A stretch of DNA of 64,000 nt from Rhynchopus sp. YZ270_cl-10 (Eukaryota > Euglenozoa > Diplonemea > Diplonemida > Diplonemidae). The stretch spans positions 620,001 through 684,000 of the forward strand of contig OZ037843.1 of NCBI GenBank assembly GCA_964035575.1. The letters run 5' to 3'. The notes under the pieces were generated by a model. That model was not told the DNA's origin. It was given only the letters and a program-made list of their open reading frames with translations, and searched no databases. The position numbers and the translations under genes were made by a program. This document shows, one piece after another, positions 24,071 through 35,300 of this stretch (within the stretch, counting starts at the first letter, position 1; each line of letters opens with the position of its first letter).

Positions 24071-24947
24071 ATGGACGTTTTTATTAAGATTAAGGAGGGG
24101 GTGGGGCTGCAGGAGGAGCAGCCACAGGGGGTGTGGGATGAGGTGGGCGAGCAGTTCAGCATGACGTGGAAGCAGAGGATCGGTTCCTTCGCAGCGTTCA
24201 TGGTCATGAGCACTGTGTGCTATGCGATGGCCATCTTCTTCATGCCCTGGATCGTCATTGCGCCGAAAAAATTCGCGTTTTTTTTCACCTGCGCCAACCT
24301 TTTTGGCATTGCGTCCACCGGCTTCCTGATGGGCTTCTCCCGGCAGTTGCGGAGTATGGCGGAACACAACAGGCAATACGTCTCTGCTGTGTACATCTTC
24401 TCCATGGTTCTCACCCTAATGGCGGCAATGCAATGGCGAAGCCAGGTTCTTACCATCGTTTTCAGTGCTGTTCAGGTATTTTTTTTTTTTTTTTTTTTTT
24501 TAAAAATAAATCCTTTGCTTTCTTTTCGTTTTCGTTAAGAAAAGAAAGTATATGAAATAAATAAATCCAACACAGATAAATGAATGGACCTATTATTATA
24601 GCAAAATAGGTCCATCATAATAGGTCCACTCCCCCTTTACTGCCTGGCCTGCATGGCCCATCCTCTCCCTCTCCCACACAAAAAAAAAGCAACAAAAGCG
24701 AAGCAAATAGTACCTTTAGACCACCAAAACAAAAAAGAGCACAAAGCAAAACAACAACAACCTTCATTCAAACCCCCTCTCTCCCCCCACACAGGTCGCA
24801 GCCTTGGTGTGGTACTCCATGTCGTTCATCCCTTATGCTAGACAGCTGGCAAGCTACTTCCTGGGCCCACTGCTGAAGATGTTCATGCAATGCACGCAGG
24901 TGTGCTGTGTGAGTCTCACCAAATGTTGTTCCATGATGTTTAAGTAG
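24071..24947 (+). CDS. SFT2-domain vesicle transport protein
   Basis: Two exons, 24071-24475 and 24795-24947, phase 0, 185 residues. The intron begins GTATTT and ends CACACAG. The SFT2/Got1 family is shown by WKQRIGSFAAF near residues 33-43, four hydrophobic segments (about 39-60, 66-88, 103-121, 126-147), the RQLRSMAEHNRQ loop, and LVWYSMSFIPYAR at the start of exon 2. SFT2 proteins are small Golgi/endosome membrane proteins that help fuse retrograde vesicles. The C-terminus is longer than usual and Cys-rich (MQCTQVCCVSLTKCC). ATG 24071 was chosen as the first in frame before the conserved domain. The intron holds a T tract and two copies of ATAGGTCCA-type sequence. Confidence 0.92.
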
Positions 24948-25309
24948 GGGGGGTATAGTGAAGAACCTAAGGGGGTGGGGATATGGGGAGACTATGTGGA
25001 GGATGTGCTGTGTGAGCAAGGAAGGCTCATCTTAAAAAAAAAAGGAGCGATTTTTTGAGATTTTTTTTTTTTTTTTTGTTGTACACAAATCAGGGTTTTA
25101 TCTTGAAAAAACATTTTAAAATTCTACCCGGTCTACCCGGTCTGGCAAAAAAGTGGTCAAAAAAATTTTTTCGCCTCCGGCGAAAATGTCCCTGTAAACC
25201 GTTAAAATTGCTGCATTCACTCGCATATTGCATATCATCTCACGTTCCCCACCCTTGCGGAAGAAGCAAAAAAAATCATGTCAGGTCGGTAGCGTGCGGA
25301 CGTTTCCTC
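24948..25309. other. downstream flank of SFT2, no gene seen
   Basis: T-rich tract, then TCTACCCGGTCTACCCGG, whose motif ACCCGGTCT recurs near 25820. No gene recognised. Confidence 0.5.
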
Positions 25310-25690
25310 GTATAGACATCTACAAAAAGAAACGGCAGTCATGGCAAAGGTTCCTGGCGAAGCCACGGTACGCAACATTTCTAAAAAAATGTTGACATCA
25401 AATGGCACTGTCGTTGGTCATTATCGTCAGTTCTCGTAAATATTACTTCCATATTTTGCTGAACGAAAGTTTTGGCGAAGCCACGGTACGCAACATTTCA
25501 GAATATTGTGCTTAAAATTGCACATTTTACAGCCAAACTATATCATGGGTGGCTTGCAATCTTGCGCCGCAGGCGCACGGTACGCTACTTTTTTCCTTTC
25601 GCCATGCTGCATGCTTCCTTTTCCTTCGGCGTTTGACTAATTGAGTCGCGTTCTGGCTGTGACGGGGTCACTTTGTTCATGAGGCCAGTT
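25310..25690 (-). repeat. dispersed repeat R1, reverse copy
   Basis: Shows the R1 landmarks in reverse order, including TTGCGCCGCAGGCGCACGGT, and the R1 head GTGACCCCGTCACAGCC at its right end. An extra GAAGCCACGGTACGCAACAT block shows internal duplication. Confidence 0.8.
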
Positions 25691-25864
25691 CTGGTCACTC
25701 TTAGAGGTTTGTGTGAGGTACCCCCAAGATATATCATTTTGGGTTTTTTTTTGGCCTGGCCGGGTGGTTATTTTTTTTTTCCCCCCCAGACCGGGTAAAT
25801 ATTTTTTTTTTTATTTTACCCGGTCTAGGGACCACTAACATATAAGGAGATAAAACCCTGACAC

Positions 25865-25985
25865 AAATTTTGACTCTGACCCTACTGCAAAAAGCGTACT
25901 CCTTCTATTTGCTCTCTTTTTAAGGATCCTGTGAAAGAAAAACCGTGGCTGCCTATCTATAGCAGTCTTTAATCAAACAAAATTT
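25865..25985 (+). repeat. dispersed repeat R2
   Basis: About 110 bp with GCGTACTCCTTCTATTTGCT near the start and CCGTGGCTGCCTATC then a run ending AATCAAACAAAA. Other copies are at 35218, 39362, 47602 (inside the calcium-pump intron) and 50126. No coding or tRNA-like structure found. Confidence 0.85.
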
Positions 25986-26626
25986 GTTGTACACATTTTT
26001 TTTCGATCAAATAATAATAATAATGTTGGTGCTTTCGGAAGTCGGTCAACGACCTGTTAGCGACCTGTCAATATTGACCCCTCCCGGAGCACCAAATGAG
26101 GGTGTGGGTTTGAAAATCATGAGGGGGGATAGTTCCTCATGCATGAGAGTAAAATTCACAGTGGGAAGGGGGAGCACAATGGTGAAGTAAAAATGAAGTA
26201 AAATAAACTTCTGATTTTATTTGTGTGTGTTTCACCGTTGGCTGACGGCAAAGCCACCCCTCAGTTCAGAGGCAGAAGTGAATTAGGGCGTGAGAGAGAG
26301 AGAGTGTTTGCATGTCATGTGAAACCGCGTTCTGCACAATTTCCGCACTGTAAAATTTCGCTGTTTGGTGTGACTGTGTGTGTCGTGGTCAGGGTGGGTG
26401 GGAAGGGAGGGGATAAATACACATAGAAAAAAAAAAAAACAACAACACAGCACCTTTTGTTTTAACTAGCTCTTTGAAATAGCAGCCTCTGATAACCCTC
26501 CCCTTTCCCCCTCTCGAAACTAACTAAACAACTATTTAGCACCCCGATTTTTTTACCCCTTTTTTATATCAATCACCCCCTGCCTTCTCCCCCTCTCCCT
26601 TACCCTTTCCCCTCTGCGTTTTTTCT
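25986..26626. other. spacer, no gene seen
   Basis: Short GA and T runs and a C-rich tract (about 26495-26610). No gene recognised. Confidence 0.5.
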
Positions 26627-26750
26627 CAGATGCGAACCACGAAATGTATGTAGGACTACATGGTTGGGGGTTCACCCACGGTCCACCCCGGTCATTTGTA
26701 CCAAAAGGTACACTGTTCACGAGAGGGCTTTTTGTATTTTTAAGTAAAAC
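26627..26750 (+). promoter_or_regulatory. conserved upstream element, copy B
   Basis: Full-length copy starting after TTTTCTCAG with ATGCGAACCACGAAATG, through GGTTGGGGGTTCACCCAC, the hairpin GTACC-AAAA-GGTAC, and CACGAGAGGGC. It ends about 205 bp before the cyclase-like gene, on the same strand. Role inferred from recurrent position. Confidence 0.7.
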
Positions 26751-26955
26751 TTTTCTTTTGTTCCGAAGCACCTCTCCTCCCAGACCATCCCAGCCCAAAC
26801 CCTCATGAGCATATACGAAGTATGTACACACCGTTTCCCCCCCCCCCCGCACAAAACACACCAAAGTCTGCCTTCTGTGTCATGCTTTCTAACAAAACAC
26901 TCCAACCCCTCACAAATGAAGGCACAAAACACATCTTTGCACACCACGGTGCACA

Positions 26956-28673
26956 ATGGGCTGTCTCGAGCGTGCACTGTCGCTTGACGGGACACTGGAC
27001 ACGCAGAGTAGACATCTGCGAAAGATGTACTTCATCTTCAGCTGTGTGATCTTTGCAGCCACGTCTCTGTCCCTTCTGTATCAGATGTTCGCCTTCCGTG
27101 GGAGGTACCTCTACTTTTGGGCTTTGATGTCTCTGTTTCTGTGCAACCTTTACTCGATGGTGATCATTCTGTGCAAGCGCACGCTCACCACGGCTTCGTT
27201 GTGAGCACGTGCAGTGTGGGCACTCTTGGAGTGCTGTGCATGGACCTGAGTGGCCGTTCCCTCTACTTTTTCTCGTGGCCAATGATGGTGCTTGTGGTGG
27301 ACTTTCTCTTGGTGATGCAGGTGCCCACACGGTACAGTACAATTGTCGTGGTGTGCACGCTGGTGTATTTGGTCATCATCACTGCAGAAGAAATGTGGAG
27401 GTTTGGTCTGTTCGACATGCCCGGGCTTGTGACCCAGGAGGACCGTCGTTCCCGTGTGGATAGTATGAGTGACTGTGATGCGCTGCCCTGCAAAAATAGC
27501 ACAGCTATGGGCCACTTCGTAGTTGCAGCTGTCGTCTTTGTTCTTGACTTCCTCGCAACGCGTGGCTTTGCACGTGGTCTCCTGAAGGAGCAGGCATCAA
27601 TGCAGCGCACAATCGCAACAGTGCAGGACATCGCCTCGCTCCTTGCTGGCTACGACGTGGAGAAGGTGGCGGAGCTGTTGGAGGAGCACGGTGGTGAGCT
27701 GCCTGAGGGGATGACGACTGCACTGCGGAAGTTGGAGCAGAACCTGCGTGTGTACAAGGCGTACCTCCCGCAGACGTGTCTGCCGTTTGGTCAGGAGAAG
27801 GTATTCTGTGTGGAACCTGGTGGTGAGCAGGATGGTAGTGGTAGTGACTATCAGAGCACAGTGTCATTGTCAGCATCGAGCACGTCTGCTCCAGCACGAC
27901 GCACTTCCTTCTGTGCACAGCCAATACTGCTCTCGTCCGTAAATGTAACACTGCTGACACTGAACATCAAAGACACCCTGCACCGCCTGGAGGAGGACAG
28001 TGCACGCTTCTCCGACATCTTCACAACTGTTCTTCTGAAGACCCTGCAGGCAACAGACAGCAGACGTGGGATGGTGGACGTCTTTGTTGGTGACAGGATC
28101 CACTGCTCGTTCAACGCGTCGAAGCAGTGTGCGTCGCACGCAACCTCAGCACTGCACGCAGCAAGCATGCTCATGAGAGCTGGCCTGGCAGCCTCTGTGA
28201 ACGTGGGTGTTGCAATGGGGACAGTGTTGCGTGGTGACATGGGCTGCGAGGTGATGCGCCGCTTCAGCATGGTGGGGACACTTGTGCGTGACGTGCACGG
28301 GATGGAACGTGCAGGACGTATGCTGGGGTGCGACGTTGTCTGCAACCGTCTTTGCTTCAGCGACGCTGAGTGCGAACACGACCTGCGTTTGCTTCCGTGC
28401 AAGGTGGAGGTTGCACGAGACTGCGAGGCACAGGTTGTGGCTGAGCTGGTTTCGAAAGAAGAAGAAACCTCAACTGCAACAGACGAGTGGATGTACCAGA
28501 TCGGTAAAGAGAAGCACTGGGATTTGTACAACACAGTGGTGCGTGGGTACCTGCGTGGTGAGAGCCGTGCCACGGACGTTGCGAAGGCGTGGGTGGAGGC
28601 GGGTGGGAGTGGCACACCAGCACACGCAGTTCCTTCCGGGACGTGCAGTGTTGTGTGTTCCTATCTTCGGTGA
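26956..28673 (+). CDS. multi-span membrane protein with degenerate class III cyclase domain
   Basis: Two overlapping frames make one gene: 26956-27204 (start MGCLERALSL) and a frame open from about 27117 to 28673. The switch must fall near 27190-27200; no GT-AG intron fits. This could be a sequence error, a true mutation or frameshifting. The N-terminal part has about six transmembrane helices. Then comes an amphipathic linker with NLRVYKAYLPQTC, followed by a class III nucleotidyl cyclase fold. GDRIHCSFNA matches the GDxxxAxF metal-site region, and GVAMGTVLRGDMG matches the GIxxGxVxxGxxG strand. In the first metal site the usual DI is replaced by NI (TLNIKDT), so catalysis is doubtful. Such membrane-anchored cyclase-like proteins are numerous in Euglenozoa. 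Upstream element copy B precedes it. Confidence 0.75.
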
Positions 28674-28922
28674 TTTTCTAGCTCCGGTAAGAACGTTCCG
28701 TCTGCTGTACGGGAGGGTTTTTTGTTTTAAATTGGCAGAGCCACTCTTTCATGTTTCGAGGAACTCTCGGGGGGTGTAGAATGAAGCTGACATTTCCGTA
28801 AGAAAAAAGAACAAGAAAAAAACAGGAGTATTTTTCTTCCCCCCGAAGTCCCAAATCTCAATCCGTTTATAAATAAATACCTGAAAATAGTTAAATTTGC
28901 CCATTTTTTTTCTTCTTCTTTT
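28674..28922. other. intergenic spacer
   Basis: Short spacer with AT-rich tracts and a TTCTTCTTCTTTTCAG acceptor-like end leading into upstream element copy C. Confidence 0.6.
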
Positions 28923-29036
28923 CAGAGATGCAAATCACAAAATGGATGTTGAACTGCAATGTTGGGGTCTACCCAGGTGCACCAGTCATCCAAGTCACAC
29001 TGTCACGAGAGGGCTTTTGTATTGCAAGTCAACTTT
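28923..29036 (+). promoter_or_regulatory. conserved upstream element, copy C
   Basis: Begins at CAGAGATGCAAATCAC and ends TATTGCAAGTCAAC. It has the CACGAGAGGGC core, but the GTACC/GGTAC hairpin is degraded. It ends 50 bp before the TMEM43-like start. A typical acceptor TCCTTTTCCAG lies between element and ATG. Confidence 0.75.
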
Positions 29037-29086
29037 TCCTTTTTTATAAATTGAATTTCACCTCCTTTTCCAGAAACATTTATTCA

Positions 29087-30956
29087 ATGGGCAAAGGCAA
29101 CATGGAGATGCTTGGGTATTCCCGCAACTACGCGACGCACAGCTGGGCCGAACGTATGAGCCAGGCCATCTGCGGGGTGTGCTTCGGTATTATCCTTTTC
29201 ATTGGCTCTTTGGTGCTTCTTGGGTGGAACGAGAAACGCGCTGTCTACACCGCACAGACGATTGACTATGCGCGCGACAAATACGTGCAGGCAGACTCTT
29301 GCTCGCCTTCTGCTGTCAACGACGGCAAGCTGGTCGCGATTCAGGGCTGTGGGGCGGCACCTGAGGATGGCTACAACGTGACTGAAGTTGACTACCTTGA
29401 GGGAATGTTTTACAGCGAGACAAGCCCTCTCACAGTGGACCCTCCACAGGTGTTCAGCTGGTCCCGTCGGGTTGCTGAATACGTTTACATCGAGACGTCG
29501 CACCAAACAACGCAAAACGGCAAAACACGCACCACGTACACCTACACCGAGGATTGGCGCACGTCGCCACCGTCGTTCTCATCGGGTACCTACCCGCAGA
29601 CAGGAAGCTTCCCGACGGGGTGGACACAGAGAAGCGAGATGACGGCAACGATCTGCATTGGGGATGACCCTTCTTCGTGCACGGATGGGAAGCAGGACTC
29701 CTTTGTGTTCACGAACACAAACACCTTTCAGAACTCGCTGATGAAGAAGGTGGGGTACAGCCAGCCGCTTGCCGTGAGCGCCTCTGCGGACATTCTTTTC
29801 AACGCAGTTACGCTTGCGCCAACTAGCGCACGCTACTGTCCACCGAACTACCTGCAGACAAGGCGTCAAGGCGCCAGTGCATCGTGCTCGAACATTCGGA
29901 CCGCCCTTGGGTCAAGCTATGGGGACTTCCAGGTCAGCTGGAACACCCGCGCGAATGTCGCAGGGTACTCAGTGTCCGTGCTTGCAGAGCAGGTGACCGT
30001 TGGAGGTGTGACAACGTTCCAGGCATGGCAGAACCCGGACCACGTATGTTTCCAGTTTTTTTTTTTTCTCTCTCCAAGTTATTATGTCGACCCCCATTTA
30101 TTGCAAGCTTCGCAGGTGTCAGTTGAGGTGCCTGCATCAATAGCTACAGTGTATTTCATACCAAAGTTCTGCGCTGGACGTTAAGTTGCCTCTGGTGTCT
30201 CCAGAATGGCAAAGCCACTCCCAAATGGAGAATCGGCCCTACAGATATCACAGATATCTGGCTTTCCTCGTGGAGCTTACCACAGCACCAAGAAGCGAGG
30301 AAAGTCCCCAAGTAAATGTCAACATAAAGCCGCCATATGCTCCCACACTTTCCCTCACCCACCTTCTCCCTGCACAGAGCGACTGTTCGTACTGCACTAT
30401 CGGAGAGCTTGAGAGTGGCTCCGTCTCTGGCGACCAGATCCTTGACGACCTTGAGAGCGAGAACAAAGCACTGACCTGGGTCCTCCGCTTCGTCGGATGG
30501 CTTGTCTGCTGGTTCGGCCTGCAGCTCTGCGTCGGCCCTATTGCGATCGCCCCTGAGATCATCCCTTTCGTGGGTGGAATTATCGGCGGAATTGTTGGCG
30601 CAATCCTTTGCGCCGTGACCTGCGTTGTTGCGACCTCGGTTTCCATGCTGGTCATTGCCATTGCTTGGCTTGCGTACCGCCCTGCAGTGGGCATCCCTCT
30701 GCTGATTGTTTTCTTCGCAGGGTCCACTGGCGCCTTCTTCCTCATCAAAAAACACAGGAAAACGAAGCAGAAGAACAACGCACACCAACCTCTCTCTGAC
30801 GGTGCCGCACCCCCATCGTACAACCAGGGGGGCTACCCACAGCAGCAGCAGCAGGCATACCCGGCACCGGTTCAGCCATTATACCCACAACAGCAGGTCC
30901 CCGTGGGTTACCCACCTCAGCAACAGGCGGCAGGCTACCCTCCGGCAGGGTACTGA
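29087..30956 (+). CDS. TMEM43-like (DUF1625) membrane protein, copy 1
   Basis: Two exons, 29087-30043 and 30378-30956, phase 0, 511 residues. The intron begins GTATGT and ends CTGCACAG. TMEM43 features: an N-terminal transmembrane helix at about 27-47 followed by GWNEKRAV; a long lumenal domain with EGMFYSETSPL and FSWSRRVAEYVY; DLESENKALTWVLRFVGW; then four hydrophobic segments (about 352-376, 381-398, 401-418, 423-441). The tail (about 446-511) is YPPQQQ-rich, like rhodopsin or annexin tails. Animal TMEM43 is an ER/inner-nuclear-membrane protein; the role here is unknown. The start is the first ATG after the acceptor CCAG at about 29073. The frame is also open upstream into the repeated element, but that part is not conserved in copy 2. 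Paralogue at 36223. Confidence 0.9.
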
Positions 30957-31323
30957 GAACGTTGGATGTAAAGAGGAGGAGGAGGAGGTAAAGGAATAGC
31001 CATTTTGTTTGTTTCAATCTCGAGTTTTTTTTTTTGTTTTTTTTTTTTAAACTTTGAGATCTGCACCAGGCTGTTTTTGTTGCTTTGTTTTTGTGGCTTT
31101 TTTGTTTTGTTTGGTTTTGATTTGACACAGACCAGGCGCAGGGCACTTTGTTGCCGTCTCTGACTCCCTGAATGGAGCAGGGTTCCGGAGCTCCAGGGAC
31201 GGCTGCCCTTCACCTTCTTCTTTGTCACAACCGTAATTTCTGTTAGCTGGCATTGGGGGTGGTGCGACTCATCCGTCGTGTCGTCTTTTTAGTAAATAAA
31301 AAAGCCCCCTACTGTTTCACCTG
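30957..31323. other. 3' flank of TMEM43-like copy 1
   Basis: Starts with GAGAACGTTGGATGTAA and a GGAGGAGGAGG run shared with the 3' flank of copy 2, marking part of the duplicated unit. The remainder is T-rich low complexity with no gene. Confidence 0.7.
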
Positions 31324-31432
31324 AGCATGCCCCGAAGGCGAATACGTATTCGCCCTATATTCGGATTCGCATATCGTATTCGGATCCGAATATAGGACGA
31401 ATACGAAGTCACCTTCGGGGTATGCCTAGGGG
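31324..31432. mobile_element. palindromic miniature element, CGAATATAGG family, copy 1
   Basis: Inverted arms GCATGCCCCGAAGGCGA and the complement of TCACCTTCGGGGTATGC, around a core with repeated CGAATA-type words. CACCTG occurs on both sides (31318 and 31433), a possible 6-bp target duplication. A second copy with other arm sequence is at 61946. Confidence 0.6.
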
Positions 31433-31879
31433 CACCTGTCCGTATTGGTCAGATGCCTTGTTTGTTTGAATTGCTTGTTTTTTTAATGTTTTGAAAGAAT
31501 ATAGAAATGATTCTTCAGGAGGGTGTCTAAAAAGGTCAAAAACGGAAAAAATGGAAAAAAAGGTGAAAAAAATTGGGGTGTTTTTGACCAAAAAAAGAGT
31601 GAGGGGAGTTGGGTCCAGTCATAGGGGAGTATAGCAATTTTTAAAAAATTCTACCAAAAATGCACAGCATTTTTCAAGCACATTGGCAGATTTTCGCTTT
31701 TTTATAAAAAATTGAGGAACCGAAATATCCCACTGTAGCTGTCTTCGAAAACGGCCTCTGAGGTCGGAGCCCAAAATGGGCCCGTTCCTCCTGCGGGAAG
31801 TAGTGCGCACACTGTACATATCTCCGAAGATGAACGGTTTCGGCTCGCAGAAACAAACTCAAATTACTTGCAGCTTGCG

Positions 31880-32660
31880 AGTCTCCGTGTTCTTGAAGGG
31901 TGGGGCGTAGAGGGAGAAGGCAGCGATCACATTGAAGTCGTCCATTAAGGATTCAATATTTCCCGGAGGTCTGACTTCGCATACTGCCATCCAATGCCAT
32001 CGCTTTGGGAGAGTGACTTGCCTTGCGTCATCGGATGACTCCAGAGCTTGCGCAAACTTTAAGGTTTCGGGACCGCTTGTGAAAAATAGGGCTCTGGTGC
32101 ATGTTGAGGAAGAGGGGAGCCGGTCATCTCCGGAAGCGGTGTTGCTTTGTGAAGCCTCGTATGCTTCCCCCGCTGACCAGCTGTGAAACTACCTCAATCG
32201 CGTGGTTCGTGATCGCTGTGATTGCTCCTTCGTGTCTGAGGAGTATTGGAGCACCCTCCGCTTGATGGCAGACGGCCTGACGCAGACGCTTGGGGATCAC
32301 ACACCCTCGGTGCTACAGGATCTTGAGGGTTTGGCGCACTGTTGGCTGCGTGCTCGGTGGATCACAAGAAGAGGTTGAAGCTTGTAGACACCAGCACCGG
32401 CACGAGTCAAGTCACAAGGAGCTTAGGAGAACTGACGTGCGGTGGGGAAGGTTCCCTCCGACCGTCCGGACTTGGCGGTCTGCACCCCCATCCTCGTCAA
32501 GAATTGGCCAGAGCACATGGCAACCAGAGCAGTGACCGATCCGACGGTCGCACGTGAGCGTCGCTCCTCCGGAAGCTGGTAGTGGCCCAAGTCCACACGG
32601 ACTAGAAGCCGCCGATGAGCAGGAAACTGCAGGAGCGCATGCCACAAGGGCTAACGAAAC
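31880..32660. pseudogene. degraded coding-like stretch inside the 2.95-kb element
   Basis: GC-rich, codon-like composition in contrast to its A/T-run surroundings. Short plus-strand frames include one with SEEYWSTLRLMADGLTQ. No family recognised. Probably a decayed gene cargo of the element. Confidence 0.3.
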
Positions 32661-32690
32661 CATGGTAATGGGCCTATGTGGGGTTACAGG

Positions 32691-33440
32691 CGTGTATATG
32701 GTGTAACCACAGATGCTCAAAACACCCGATTTTTACGTTTTTTTGCATTTTTCGGTGCCCCAAGACCCACCCCAGGGGTCTAAAAAATTTTCGGAAAAAA
32801 AAATTTTTTTTCCAGATTTTGCTAAGGTAAAATGTGACTGTGAAAACGATCCTCAAAATAGAGGATCCTCAAAATTCCCGTTTTTCCCTTTTTTCCCCTT
32901 TCCCCTTAGTCATTTTTCCCGTTGCCTTGTCGAAAAAAAAAATTTTGGGTCAAAAAAAAAAAGTGAAAATTTTTCACAAATTTCGATCCTCCGACCACCC
33001 ACAGGTGACGAAAACTCGGTTTTCGTGAAAAAAAAAATTTTTTTTTTTGGGTCAAACAGCGCCTTGCCTATAGTATAGCCTTGTACAGAGACGTGTATAT
33101 GGTGTAACCACAGATGCTCAAAACACCCGATTTTTGCATTTTTTTGCATTTTTCGGTGCCCCCAGACCCACCCCAGGGGGCCAAAAATTTTTCGAAAAAA
33201 AAAAATTTTTTTTCAGATTTTGCTAAGGTAAAATGTGACTGTGAAAAATGATCCTCAAAATAGGGGATCCTCCAAATTCCCGTTTTTCCCTTTTTTCCCT
33301 TTTCCCCTTAGTCATTTTTCCCGTTGCCTTGTCGAAAAAAAAATTTTTGGGTCAAAAAAAAAAAGTGAAAATTTTTCACAAATTTCGATCCTCCGACCAC
33401 CCACAGGTGACGAAAACTCGGTTTTCGTGAAAAAAAAAAT
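32691..33440. repeat. 401-bp tandem repeat, two copies
   Basis: Copies begin at 32691 and 33092 with CGTGTATATGGTGTAACCAC and share several hundred bases, including GTGCCCC-AGACCCACCCCAG and paired A/T runs. A third, partial copy starts at 34236. Confidence 0.9.
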
Positions 33441-33519
33441 TTATTGCATTGGTGAAAATTTATCGTACTCCTTTATGTACCCTCCACCACCACTTTATCC
33501 AACTCTGGGCACTTTATCC

Positions 33520-33615
33520 CACCCTATAAAGTGATTTCCCACCCTATAAAGTGATTTCCCACCCTATAAAGTGGTTTTTTCACCCTATAAAGTGATTTTT
33601 TCACCCTATAAAGTT
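33520..33615. repeat. 20-bp minisatellite (CACCCTATAAAGTGATTTCC)
   Basis: About five direct copies of a roughly 20-bp unit. Related CCACCCCATAAAG words recur near 33951-33982. Confidence 0.9.
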
Positions 33616-34235
33616 GAAAATTTTTTTTTTCGCAAAGACATTTTTCAGCCGAAAAAAAAATTTTTTTTTGGGCTCAGATGGGCCCAAAAATGCAAAAAAA
33701 GCAAGAATTTTGATGTTTTGAGCATCACATATTTATTCCCCGGTCATTTTCTGAACAAAGCCCACCCTGTACATTTTGTATGGGCCAGCGCCTTGTCAAA
33801 AAATTTCAACAAAAAAAATTTTTTTTTTCGTGAAATTTTTGGCCCCTGAGTGGGTCTTTGGGCCCAAAAAATGCAAAAAAAACTTGAAAAAAATCGACAA
33901 GTTAAAATTTCAACCAATACACCCTGTTTTTGACCATAAAATGAAAGAATCCACCCCATAAAGTAAAATTCCACCCCATAAAGCCACTTTATTTAACTCC
34001 AAAAATCAGGAGTACTCAAAATTATCACCATATGCAATAAAACTACCTTATCAACGCCAATATGGGCCATTTTTTCACTCTCGAATCGGTTCGTGCCCCT
34101 CTCGTGCCCTTCGGGCACTCGAGGAGCACTCACCGATTCTCGAGTGAAATAATGACCCATTATTTGTTGTTAATAAATAGCTATTTTTTTTTGGGTCAAA
34201 CAGCGCCTTGCCTATAGTATAGCCTTGTACAGAGA

Positions 34236-34370
34236 CGTGTATATGGTGTAACCACAGATGCTCAAAACACCCGATTTTTGCATTTTTTTGCATTTTTCGG
34301 TGCCCCCAGACCCACCCCAGGGGGCCAAAAATTTTTCGAAAAAAAAAATTTTTTTTTCACCTGAAAATTG
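34236..34370. repeat. partial third copy of the 401-bp repeat
   Basis: Repeats the first 110-130 bp of the unit at 32691/33092, then switches to the right end of the 2.95-kb element. The 50 bases before it (GCGCCTTGCCTATAG and on) also match those before 33092. Confidence 0.9.
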
Positions 34371-34632
34371 ACTTGTCAAAAAAAAAAAAATTTTTTTTTT
34401 GGAAAAAAAAATGGCAAAGACAAAGGGAAAAACGGGAGAAAAGGGAAAAACGGGAAATTTGAACACCCTCCTCAGGAAAAATATAAATATTTCTCGTTGT
34501 TTCTTTTATTTGCTTTACTACAATATCCTGAAGTGAGTTTCTATGTTTTCTTGAATGTCTGCAAGTGAAGCACATTCATCTTTCAAGTTTTTTTTCTTCT
34601 TCTTATTTTTGTTTTTGTTTTGCTTATTTTGG

Positions 34633-35196
34633 CAGCGCCGCCGACAAGATTTTGAGTTTTTAAAAAAGTTCTGTTGATGGTTCCAAAAAATATTTCTCGC
34701 TTCACGCGAAAACCCCTACAAAGCTCCTTCTCGTGGCCTCCGGCGGAGAGGAGAATAAATAAGTTATGTCACCCAATGGTTGCTGGCGAAGCCACGGTGC
34801 GCAACATTTCAAATATTGCGCTTAAAAGTGCACATTTTTTACAGCCAAACTATGTGACGGGAAGGGTGAAATGCATGCTTGCGCCGCAGGCGCACGGTAC
34901 GCTACTTTTTTCTCCCCTCTGACACCTGATTTTTACTTTTTGGGGACGTTTGAGCACTCACCTCTCCATATCTTCTTCTCTCGAGCTTTTTTGACAATTA
35001 GAACGGGTCTGAACCACTCAACAGAACTTTTTTTTTTCTTTTTTCCTTTTCCCCTTTTTTTTCTTGATCAATCAACGGAAAAACCTTTTTTTTCCCCCTT
35101 TTACTTACCTATCAGAGTTACTATTTTTTTCGTTTTTACATCAAAAAAGTTTTGTTGATGATCAACATAACTTTGTTAGGTGGCGCCCCCGCCCTG
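34633..35196. mobile_element. hAT-like miniature element with nested R1 sequence
   Basis: Starts CAGCGCC and ends as the complement of CAGGGCG, flanked by TATTTTGG (34625-34632) and TATGTTGG (35197-35204), an 8-bp duplication with one mismatch. It shares GTTCTGTTGAT near the ends and the GGACGTTTGAGCACTCACC block with the 298-bp elements at 49335 and 61167. Its interior holds a reverse R1 segment (about 34785-34915). Confidence 0.65.
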
Positions 35197-35217
35197 TATG
35201 TTGGTAAATGCCTCGTA

Positions 35218-35300
35218 CTGCAAAGCGTACTCCTTCTATTTGCTCTCTTGTGTAGATGAATTGTGGCTGTTATTTTAATAGTAGTCTATAATCAAACAAA
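35218..35300 (+). repeat. dispersed repeat R2, diverged copy
   Basis: Begins CTGCAAAGCGTACTCC and ends TCTATAATCAAACAAAA, with a shortened middle. Confidence 0.8.

Larger units (their letters stand above)
31519..34470. mobile_element. 2.95-kb TIR element inserted downstream of TMEM43-like copy 1
   Basis: Ends GAGGGTGTC at the left and ACACCCTC at the right, flanked by TTCAG (31514-31518) and CTCAG (34471-34475). The paralogous flank after TMEM43-like copy 2 (about 38155-38200) reads straight from GATTCTTCAG into the sequence found on the other side, so it is the empty site. The interior is a patchwork: a degraded GC-rich coding-like stretch, a long direct repeat, a 20-bp minisatellite and many A/T runs. 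No intact protein. Confidence 0.75.

Noticed and set aside
27851-28615. 254-residue minus-strand frame
   Set aside because: Shadow of the cyclase-like gene; no family resemblance.
28928-29086. N-terminal extension of TMEM43-like copy 1 through the upstream element
   Set aside because: The extension translates the repeated element, is not conserved in copy 2, and an acceptor lies between it and the conserved ATG.
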